Shown one piece after another: positions 55,918-64,000 of a stretch of 64,000 bases of DNA. The stretch is taken from positions 58,974,850 through 59,038,849 of the forward strand of contig NC_089851.1 in NCBI RefSeq assembly GCF_036373705.1, in the 5' to 3' direction. The number at the start of each line of letters is the position of its first letter. Position 1 is the stretch's first letter. The notes below the pieces were generated by a model that was not told the origin of the DNA, did not search any database, and was given only the letters and a program-made list of their open reading frames with translations. This stretch comes from Amia ocellicauda. Its lineage: Eukaryota; Chordata; Actinopteri; Amiiformes; Amiidae. The position numbers were made by a program, and so were the translations under genes.

Positions 55918-56465
55918 TGCTTAGTTTACTTACAGATTAATTGTGATGCGTAAGAATAACAAGAAACTGTGAATTTGAAAAAGTAGTGGGGTTTCTTTTT
56001 CCTTGATTAAGTTGGTGCCTAATAAAAGGTAATTTTACTTTAATTAGGATGAGAAAAACAGGTGTAACAAAGGAGACACCGAAGAAAACAGAACCACAAA
56101 CAAAAATAAAAATAAGCAAGCACCAGACACACCCCCAGCTCCTTTGTTTTTACCTCCCCTAAGGACCAACCTCAAATCATCCAGCATGACCCCTATTATG
56201 TGCTGAAGAAAGCCTCCACAATCAGCCGCACACCAATCAGTGATCAGTATTCCAAAATGTAGTACTATCTAATTGCAGCACATTGAAATGACAGACATAC
56301 TTAATGTAAATGATGTTATCTCATAAAAAATAATGGAGGACTGTGAGAACATCGGTCCCAGAGCAATCTAACACATATCCAAACAGTTGATAAATCACTT
56401 GGCAACATCAAAATCTACCCATTCTGTATTATTTTCTTTCATTTTCTTTTCTCTCTCTCTTATAG
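55918..56465. other. Dynein-pseudogene intron sequence
   Basis: Nothing recognisable. It ends in a pyrimidine-rich run and the TTATAG acceptor of the next exon. Confidence 0.4.
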
Positions 56466-56640
56466 GAGCTGCAATCTGAGAGTGAAGCTGCTAGAGGAGG
56501 TGACGTCCAACAAGAGGAGAATGCAGGAGCTGGAGGACAACCTCCTATTCCAGCACTGAAGGGTCCCTGGTGGAGGATGAGTCTCTGATTTGAGGTCCTC
56601 AGAGTCCCCAAGACCACTGCAGAGGAGGTGAAGGGGCAGC
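56466..56640 (+). pseudogene. Axonemal dynein heavy chain, decayed exon 4 of 5
   Basis: Across three frames the sequence reads EL..ES, then VKLLEEVTSNKRRMQELEDN, then STEGSLVEDESLI and, after another shift, EVLRVPKTTAEEVK. Relatives read these as one continuous stretch. One missing base near 56480, one change near 56555 and one near 56590 are enough to explain it. A GAA repeat follows at about 56660-56690. Confidence 0.85.
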
Positions 56641-56904
56641 AGGCCAGACAGAATTTGGAAAATGAAGAAGAAGAAGAAGAAGAAGAAAGCAAGCAAGGGG
56701 AGAATTCAGCTGAGTAGAGAGCCAATGGGCTAATATTAGAATTCCCAGAATAAATTCATCCCAAGGGTGTTTATTACAAATCACTGAGGAGGAACTCAAA
56801 ATCTCTCCTGGGCACTTTTGTAGGAAAGGAGAAGCATATGAACACATGAGCCCAGTTTCCAGTGCTGTCTGCTATAAGGACATTTGGCTCTGCTGTGTCC
56901 CCAG

Positions 56905-57220
56905 GTCAGGAAGAAACTCACAGTTTCAGTACAGCCCGAGAGGAGGACCGCCCAGTGGCCGGCCGGGACAGCATCCTGTGCTTCCTCACTGTATAGATGA
57001 GCCTGGTCAATCTCATGTACCTGGGGCTCTAACACATCTCCATGGATCATCTCCAAGCACATCGCCAACATCATCGAATACCTGACCCACGAGGTGTTCC
57101 GCTACACGGCACGCAGCCTCTATGAGGATCACAAGTTCCTCTTCACCCTCCTTATGGCCCTGAAGATCGACCTGGGGGCCAGGAAGATCTCCCACAGCGA
57201 GTTCCAGACAATCATCAAAG
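56905..57220 (+). pseudogene. Axonemal dynein heavy chain, decayed exon 5 of 5
   Basis: After TGTCCCCAG the frames give EEDRPVAGRDSILCFLTV, a stop, [11 protein letters not shown], a stop, and then in another frame [20 protein letters not shown] followed by [20 protein letters not shown] and [11 protein letters not shown]. It ends AAAG before a GTCAGC donor at 57221. Relatives read REEYRPVA.RGSILYFLI.EMSLVN.MYQTSL. This is the start of the AAA6/C-terminal region. Further dynein exons are not seen downstream. Confidence 0.88.
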
Positions 57221-58180
57221 GTCAGCATGTTTGCACTAATTTTTTCCTCACAAAGAAAACATTGCACTTGTTTCCTCAGCAACAGTTTGATCAGTTTTGG
57301 CCAAATGCACAACTAATTAAAGACTAAGAAAAACAACATTGGTAAGTTATTAAAACAAGTGTATAAATGTGAGGAAATGTAAAGTTCTATATTTCAGAAA
57401 CTTATACGATAGTTTTGCTGCTCTGGGAAGTGAGCACTACTTTGCTGTAGCATTGCTAAAAATCTCCTTGGAAAACTACATGGCTCTTCACTAGCCACTG
57501 TCCTTAAGGCTGCAAAGTTGGTGGTGCGCCTTTCCCAGCTGCTTATAGGCTTACAGTGTTCAGTGTATTCTTCATATTATTACAAGGTCTATCTGGTTGC
57601 CATATCTTCCTGTCACGTCTGTAGGGCTGTCCCGAAGGGTACATTTTAACCTTCGAAGCTTCAGAACCCATTACCAAACAATGTTTCAAAGCTTTGTGGG
57701 TGCTAATTTGCTTAATTCATTGATGACATCACATTAGCTACTAGTGTATCGATTTGAATGAACAGCCTATTTTTATGTATTTATTTATTTTTAGGTAATC
57801 CATATAAAGAAAATAAAACATCCCCTTGTAGTTTAAAATCTCAAACAGTAGTCATATTTTTATTAAGCACACGGTTTATGTACAGGTATTTGATTTTCCT
57901 TGTGTGAAATGTGAACCTTCGAGCAAAACCAGCTTACTCATAATAAACTATGCACGATGACAAATGCATGTTAACTTTAATTTGTATTTAATGAATAGAG
58001 AAAAAGTGATGAATTAACCCTTGATGAATGCGGTAACATTAAAAAACACAACTGTACTGAATGTAGGAAATACTAGACACCAGAACACAGTAAGCTTAAG
58101 TTTGGTTAACTATATTAATAAAATACTCCCTTCTACAGTCCAGAGTTTGTGTCAAAATTATATTTATTTCTGTATAATAA
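57221..58180. other. Unassigned sequence
   Basis: Mostly AT-rich with no recognised gene or repeat family. It ends with GTATAATAA, the left flank of a solo LTR. Confidence 0.4.
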
Positions 58181-58578
58181 TGTGACAGGACGCTGGCTGG
58201 CATGGCATGGCTGCTGCTGACGCTCACTAATTAGGTGCTCATGTGCTGCAGCTGTGTTGTCCGCTCCCTTGCAAACAGGCTGCAGGCTCACGGCTGCAGG
58301 CAATGAGCACCAAGCGACTGTGATGTCAGCGGCAGCTGTGCATAGGCTATTTAGTCTTTCTCCTTCCCTTTGTGGAGGAGCTAACCGTTACGAAGGACAC
58401 TGGAGACCATACCTTTTGACTGCCCAGAGCACCCTGTTTGTTTGTTTTTTATGTGTAAATGTTTGTATTGGTTTCCCTTTTGTTTTTCTTTTGTTTTGGA
58501 CTATTGCCAACCCCAATAAAGCCTGGACAAAGCCGTAACCTGAGAATCTCTCCCTGCTTATTGTGTCCGTCTTTTACA
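58181..58578 (+). mobile_element. Solo LTR (398 bp) with 5-bp target duplication
   Basis: The block starts TGTGACAGGACGCTGG and ends CGTCTTTTACA. The five bases AATAA occur directly before (58176-58180) and directly after (58579-58583). GGCTATTTAGTC near 58346 could serve as a TATA-type site and AATAAAGCC at about 58515 as the polyadenylation signal. This is the mark left when the two LTRs of a retroelement recombine. The family is probably Ty3/gypsy, which is not certain. Confidence 0.82.
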
Positions 58579-58989
58579 AATAATAATAGGCCTAATAAAG
58601 GCATCATTTAAACTTAAATTAGTCAAATGATCCCAGAGATGGTTTGTTCCATCATGATATATCAGTTTTCTTTTGTACAGCTAACATTCAGCTTTTTTAG
58701 GGTCTTTTGAGCATTTAGAGATGGTGGATAAGGAAACAATAACACAGAAAACACTGAATGATCCACATGTATGCCAACATGTGGGGGTTAGGATTCTTTC
58801 TCAGAAGAAAAAATGTATTAATTTAATGATCAGTGTAAGCGTATATTTTCAGAATGCATTGTTTGAATTTAATCTGGCCAATGACTGCTGACATGAGTAA
58901 TTGGCATTATACAAATGCTTTAATTGTAAGAAGCTATGAGGGACATCTGAAGTCTGGTATTCAAACAATGTCAAGCTCAATTGATGTGA
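58579..58989. other. Unassigned sequence
   Basis: Nothing recognised. Confidence 0.35.
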
Positions 58990-59791
58990 TTGTCACGTGA
59001 CGAGCATTCAAAGGTTTGGAAAACTGGTGGCCATTCCATGATTTGAAGCCTACCGTCTTGTTCTTTTCTTCTAAAGTAGTTCTGACATAGCCTGGAGGTA
59101 TGTTTTGGGACATGATTTTGCTGTAGGATGAACCCCTGACCAGCTAGGCGTATACCAGAGGGTATTGCATGGCGCTGCAAAATACCGTGGTAGCCATTTC
59201 TAGTTCAGGGTGCTACTCACTCTATGCAAGTCACCGACTCTGGATCCAGCAAAAGAGCATCAGACCATCATCCTTCTTCCTCCATGTTTGACAGTTGGTG
59301 TCACACACTGAGGAACCATCCTTTCACCTACTCCATGCCGTACAAAAACCCTACATTAACCAAAGATTTCAATTTCCATTCTGATTCATCGGTCCATAAG
59401 ACCTTCTTCCAGTCTTCAGTAGTCCACTGGCGGTGCTTCATGGTGCAGGAAAGCCTCTTTTTCTTATTTTGCCATCTTAGCAATCTTACTGCCACTGGAC
59501 CTGTCAAACCTGCAGTTCAGTGTATGCAGTCTTCTCTTCACAGTTGAAACTGAGACTTACTTACTTGGACCAGAGTTAAGCTGTTGTCCTGTGAGCCGCC
59601 AATCACGCAAGCTGTTGGCTCTCAGAAACTTGTCTTCTGATTGTGGCTTTGGGTCTGCCAGACCTCTTTATGTCAGTTATCTCCAGTTTCTAAGTGCCTT
59701 TTGGTGGTGTAGGAAATTAATTAAAAACTGTGTTTAAATTTCAATAAAAACTGGAAAATGGGGGTGTTCTAAAACTTTTGACTGGTAGTGT
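58990..59791 (-). mobile_element. Tc1/mariner remnant (E)
   Basis: The right end CCTAATAAGT-type terminus here reads AAAACTTTTGACTGGTAGTG (59771-59790). On the minus strand, worn transposase sequence includes regions around 59370-59440 (the DESE-type core) and 59000-59100 (FILQQNHVPKHTSRLCQNYF, holding the second catalytic region). The gene is broken by stops and length changes. The left edge near 58990 is approximate. Confidence 0.8.
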
Positions 59792-59798
59792 GTACATA

Positions 59799-60523
59799 TA
59801 CGCCGATCAGCCATAACATTATGACCACTTGCCTAATATTGTGTAGGTCCCCCTTTTGTCGCCAAAACAGCCCTGACCCGTCAAGGCATGGACTCCACTA
59901 GACCTCCAAAGGTGTGCTGTGGTATCTGGCACCAAAGACGTTAGCAGCAGATCCTTTAAGTCCTGTAAGTTGCGAGGTGGGGCCTCCATGGATCAGACTT
60001 GTTTGTCCAGCACATCCCACAGATGATCGATTGGATTGAGATCTGGGGAATTTGGAGGCCAACACCTTGAACTTGTGATTCATCAGACCAGGCCACCTTC
60101 TTCCATTGCTCCGTGGTCCAGTTCTGATGCTCACGTGCCCATTGTAGGCGCTCTCGGCAGTGGACAGGGGTCAACATGGGCACCCTGACTGGTCTGCGGC
60201 TACGCAACCCCATACGCAACAAACTGCAATACACTGTGTGATCTGACACCTTTCTATCAGAACCAGCATTAAGTTTATTTGAGCTACAGTAGCTCGTCTG
60301 TTGGATCGGACCACACGGGCCAGGCTCCGCTCCCCACGTGCATCAATGAGCTTTGGCCGCCCATGACCCTGTCACCGGTTCACTGCTTTTCGTTCCTTGC
60401 ACCACTTTCAATAGGTACTAACCACTGCAGACCGGGAACAACCCACAAGAGCTGCAGTTTTGGAGATGCTCTGACCCAGTCGTCTAGCCATCACAATTTG
60501 GCCCTTGACAAAGTCGCTCAAAT
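59799..60523 (-). mobile_element. Tc1/mariner remnant (F), internally deleted
   Basis: It begins CGCCGATCAGCCATAACATT and reads in minus orientation. One part encodes RRPVRVPMLTPVHCRERLQW then AREHQNWTTEQWKKVAWSDE (first catalytic Asp). Sequence near 60000-60065 then jumps past the core to the C-terminal side, so the second Asp and Glu region is deleted. It abuts a 5S spacer at about 60524, and its other end is not seen. Confidence 0.82.
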
Positions 60524-60614
60524 AAAGGGTAGGTGTACAATACTTCAATTATATCTCCTCCTGACAAAATGAGAGTAATAAGAGCTATGATCAAGTGCCC
60601 CAAGAGACATAAAA

Positions 60615-60707
60615 AGCTTGCAGCACCTGGTATTTCCAGGAGGTCTCCCATCCAAACACTGACCAGGCCCTGCACTGTTTAGCTTCCGAGATCTGACGTG
60701 ATCATGC
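60615..60707 (-). pseudogene. 5S rRNA copy E, 3' part (from about nt 27), minus strand
   Basis: The reverse complement reads GCATGATCACGTCAGATCTC to GTGCTGCAAGCT, with TACTTGGATGGGAGACC altered to TGTTTGGATGGGAGACC. The 5S spacer follows at 60524-60614 (T run, then CATAGCTCTTATTACTCT and GGAGGAGATATAATTGAAGT), as in the array at 22-27 kb. The 5' side of the gene is replaced by the LINE from 60708 onward. Confidence 0.88.
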
Positions 60708-61051
60708 ACATGTTTTATTTTTTTATTTTAAATGATCTCAGATCGTGCTGAACAACGGATCAGAATGTTAGTCACTAACATAAGTCAGCAAATCCTCATC
60801 ATTGATCACACAGAAAAGTAGAACAGGACAAATATTAGTAGGGGGTAGTAGACACAGGGTCTGGAGAATCATAGTGAAAAAACAAGATCATCATGCAGAA
60901 GTTCCACAAGAACATTATTATACAAGAAAAATTGGTTAAATCGAGACATAACCCTCTCCTCCCTCTTACAATAAGAAAGCACAGACAAAATGTCTTTGAC
61001 ACTCAGTGTGAAAGGTTGAACTACGTCCACTGTTTCACCAGTAGATAGAGA

Positions 61052-62278
61052 TCAGTTTCGCCTCTTGTAAACTGTAAGGCGAGCATGACTCAAAAGAAAG
61101 TTGATGAATCCCACATTGACTTTGGGGAACACGCCATGTAACCCAAATAAGAAGAGAGAATCCCAGGATACCTGCTGAGCCTCCACTTCAGCAAAGCCAT
61201 AGAATCCCTCCAACAACCAGCATAAATAAGCCCACAACCCCTGCAACTCTGCACACTGTAGAAAAAAGTGCATAATTCCTTCCACCTGCTGGTGACACAC
61301 GGAACACAAAGCAGTGTCTGCAAGATATAACTTATGGAGGAGCCACTGGGAAAATATGCAGTTTTGCCGCAACCGAAAATCAACATCCTCACAAGCAGGG
61401 GAATTAAAAGCAATCCGTAAGTTCCTCCATAAGTGGGAAACAGACATGGTGGGGCACCTCTTCTGCCAAACCAATTCAGGCACTGGCCAGACGAAAACTG
61501 AACACAAGAGGGTCAGATAAAACAGCCGTGTCACACAATCAAGAAAGGGGACAGGAAACTTCTCCCCCTGCAAAATAAATTGTGGGACAGACATTTCGGA
61601 ACGCTGGATAGTGTTACACCTCTCTTTAATGACTCTTATCCAACTCTCAGGAAGAGCACTCTTAATGGTAGGAGACGCCACAGCCACGTCTCTAAAAGGC
61701 ACATCCTCATCCTTCTCCCAAATCGAATCCGCAATGGCCTGAGTGGGCAAGAACCCCTCACGAACCACATACATGATATCCCTCACCCGAAGCACCCCTG
61801 CCTCCACAAAACACTGCACATAAAGGGACTTGCCACCTGATTGAAGCAAAGGGTTTAAAAATAGTGGCAGATCGAGAATCTGCTCCCTACTATCGGGACT
61901 GAAGGACAGGGATGGCAAGAATTCGGCCCAAGAGAGCAACACTTCCCTATAAAACTGGGGAATATCCTGCACCATAGAAGGCTGTAGACACATACACAAC
62001 ATGCCCTCTCCTATCCCCAACCCCCTCCATTTATTAAAATAGTGCAGCAAAAACCCTTTCCACACACTACAATTCCCCCGGTCTAAAAACCACTTCAGCA
62101 CCTTAATATGAAAACTGTTCTTCTTTAATGCCAGATCTGCAAGCATCAAACCACCCCTACTAACTTCCCCAATCATGGTAGTATAGCTGATCTTCGCCGG
62201 CTTACCCTCCCACAAAAACCTGACCACTAAGCTTTTCATATGGATCTCAACCCACTGAGGAAGCTCCATCACGTACAA
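61052..62278 (-). pseudogene. LINE copy 2 ORF2, C-terminal part
   Basis: A 408-residue open frame runs from MELPQWVEIHMKSLVVRFLW through GGLMLADLALKKNSF to CSVCHQQVEGIMHFFLQC (CCHC finger). It matches copy 1 from about 24940 onward, with a short in-frame gap at EVEAQQVSWDS. The frame ends early at YKRRN-stop relative to copy 1, which reads on through RSLFSGETLDVV. Confidence 0.88.
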
Positions 62279-62925
62279 AAAAAACAGAGCCAGGAGAGCA
62301 ACAGGCTCTTAATAACCAGAACCCGACCTTTTAAAGTTAAAACTCTGCAAGACCAGAGATTTAAAATCGCCACTAATTTCTGGAGCGTGCCCAGCCAATT
62401 CAACTCCGCAACCACCTCCTCCTCCAAACCAATGTACACTCTGTACATCTGTAGCGCATCCCCCGTCACTTTAAAGGGAATAGACAGGGTAGACAGTGCA
62501 ACACTTGGTTGAATGGCCATAATTTCAGATTTGCCAACATTCACCTTTGCCCCGGAAGCTGAACAGTACATATCAAAAACTGCCATCACTGTAGGAATCC
62601 CAGCCAAACTGGAGAGCGTGAGAGTTGTATTGTCCGCATGCTGATAAAGAAGGGACTGAACTACACCCCCAGGGACTGTAATGCCCACAATCTCCTTATT
62701 CTGCTGTAATGCCAAACTCACAGATTCCACCACCAGAGAATAAAGCAAAGCGGAGAGGGGGCAACCCTCACTGACCTCTCCACTGGGAAAAAAATCTGTC
62801 AAATACCCATTGCATTTAACCCGGCTATAAATACCCGTGTAAAAAACCCCAACCCAGGAAATAAAACGCTCACCAAACCCAAACCGCTGAAGCAGCTCAA
62901 GCAGATGCTTGTTTGACCCTATCAA
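62269..62925 (-). pseudogene. LINE copy 2 ORF2, reverse transcriptase palm
   Basis: It contains HLLELLQRFGFGERFISWVG, SEGCPLSALLYSLVVESVSL (motif B), YQHADNTTLTLSS (motif C, where the second Asp of ADD is Asn) and SASGAKVNVGKSEI. The altered motif C alone would inactivate the enzyme. Frame changes separate it from the pieces on both sides. Confidence 0.87.
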
Positions 62926-63902
62926 ATGCCTTCTCTTTGATCGATCTTCAAGATATAGCCCTCCTTCTGCTCCTCCTTCAAATACCCCTCAACATCCCTT
63001 ATAGAACAGATATGATCCGCTATATCCCGCCCCGGCACACAATACGTCTGGCTAGGGGAGAGATGATGAGGCAACACTGTTTTCAAACGGCTTGCAAATA
63101 TTTTAGTGAGTATCTTATAGTCACAGTTTAAAAGGCTAATAGGGCGATAATTCCCCAAAGAAGACCTCTCCCCTTGCTTCTTATAAATCAAAGAGATAAC
63201 CCCCCGCCTCATTGTTCTACTTAAGACACCTCGCCGCTCAATCTCTGCAAACACTTGCAAAAGGAGGGGACTGAGGAGATCCAGAAAGTGAGCATAAAAC
63301 TCAACTGCCAAACCATACGAGCCAGGGCTCTTATTCAAACTCATCTCCCCCACCACCATCTCAATCTCCTCCACACTGATCACCCCATCACAAACCTCAC
63401 AATCCTCCTCCCGTAGTTCAGTGGACAGAAAAGAAAGGAGCTGATCTCGATCCTCCCGCATTGTCTCCTGCCTTTTGTACAGAGTCTCAAAAAAGGACCC
63501 CACATCAGTCAAAATGTCTCCCTGATCCCTCAAAGTGGAGCCATCACTCAAAACCAACTCCTCAATATACGCTGCCTGCTGCCTCTCCTTTTCCAGCCCA
63601 AAGAAAAACTTGGTGCTCCTTTCCCCCTCCACCACATACTGTGCCCGAAACCTAACTATTGCGCCCACACAACAGTCATTCTCCAAGTCTGCAAACAGAC
63701 TCCTCAACTGGAAGGCGGCCGTAATCTGTCTCTCCCTTTGCACCTGCAGTTTATGCCATTGTACCCCAAACCGAATGCTAAACTCTTTCATGTGGTATTT
63801 GAGATTATCCGACCAAGCACACTTTTCAGTTTCAAATAAGCGACAGGACAGACTGCTCTCCACGAGTCTCTCAATCCCCTCATTAAAATTCACCTCTTTC
63901 AA
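62922..63902 (-). pseudogene. LINE copy 2 ORF2, linker and first reverse transcriptase blocks
   Basis: The frame reads KEVNFNEGIERLVESSLSCR, then RSTKFFFGLEKERQQAAYIE, MSLNKSPGSYGLAVEFYAHF (usual SPG.DG box with a change), GVISLIYKKQGERSSLGNYR, PISLLNCDYKILTKIFASRL and ILKIDQREGI. An extra A near 62938 breaks motif A (relatives IDQEKAFDRV). A stop (CAA to TAA) at 63904-63906 separates it from the endonuclease. This stretch is what copy 1 has lost. Confidence 0.88.
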
Positions 63903-64000
63903 AAGTTATTTATTAAAACACCAAAGCCCAGGCCCCTTCTGCAATTTACGGAAATTAAGCTCAAAGGAAAAGAAAGCATTGTCCCTGAAAGAAGTATACC

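Larger units (their letters stand above)
60708..64000 (-). mobile_element. 5S-rDNA-inserted Tx1-clade LINE, copy 2, running off the window
   Basis: This is in minus orientation. It has an A-rich tail next to 5S nt 27, a 3' UTR with GATCCGTTGTTCAGCAC and ATCTGAGATCA as in copy 1, and ORF2 from the RNase-like C-terminus back past the reverse transcriptase to the end of the endonuclease at 64000. It keeps the 854 bp that copy 1 lacks. Nucleotide identity to copy 1 looks like 85-90% by eye, so these are separate insertions of related elements. Confidence 0.88.

Noticed and set aside
58254-58538. 94-residue frame within the solo LTR
   Set aside because: It lies entirely inside a 398-bp LTR with target duplication; hydrophobic residues come from a T-rich stretch.
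1-64000. CRISPR arrays, bacterial operons, riboswitches
   Set aside because: The sequence is vertebrate; no short regularly spaced repeats with unique spacers were seen, and none of the coding regions is bacterial in type.

Overview
This is a repeat-rich stretch of vertebrate genome, most likely from a ray-finned fish. The grounds are the combination of Tc1/mariner elements of several lineages, Tx1-clade LINEs, CR1- and L2-type LINEs, a hAT remnant, a Polinton-type fossil, a multi-copy fish gene family of the DUF6729 type, axonemal dynein exons with vertebrate-like introns, and tandem tRNA and 5S rRNA arrays. I cannot name the species. No complete, intact host protein gene is visible. The only long intact host-independent reading frame is a 347-residue Tc1 transposase.

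Layout. 1-5225: two near-identical 2,453-bp tandem units, each with a tRNA-Tyr and a tRNA-Lys, plus the start of a third unit. 5226-6660: microsatellites. 6679-11432: a decayed multi-exon gene of the fish DUF6729 type, cut off by an LTR-element fossil (to 14372). 14373-21046: CR1-type LINE pieces around a Tc1 element that itself carries an LTR-element fossil. 21823-22380: Polinton/adintovirus-type capsid-gene fossil. 22430-27420: a 5S rRNA array with a unit of about 323 bp, in which a Tx1-clade LINE has inserted twice at the same nucleotide. 27784-33960: a Tx1-type LINE ORF1 split by a gypsy-type LTR fossil with both LTRs. 34905-39000: CR1 and hAT remnants. 40604-45104: two elements defined by terminal inverted repeats, one of them 3.0 kb with arms of about 340 bp and of unknown family. 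47367-57220: five decayed exons of an axonemal dynein heavy chain (DNAH5/8 type), with Tc1 elements and an L2 tail in the introns. 58181-60523: a solo LTR and two Tc1 remnants. 60524-64000: another 5S piece carrying a third same-site LINE, on the minus strand and running off the window.

Most notable is the 5S rRNA/LINE system. Three LINE copies sit inside 5S genes. Two 5' junctions follow 5S nucleotide 29 and two 3' junctions resume at about nucleotide 27, which is the behaviour expected of a 5S-specific (Mutsu-like) Tx1-clade retrotransposon. Intact and interrupted 5S units stand side by side. The two long LINE copies also explain each other: the first lost 854 bp between two 8-bp repeats that are both still present in the second. 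Second in interest are the tRNA-Tyr copies whose intron has shrunk to 3 nt, and the unclassified 3.0-kb inverted-repeat element.
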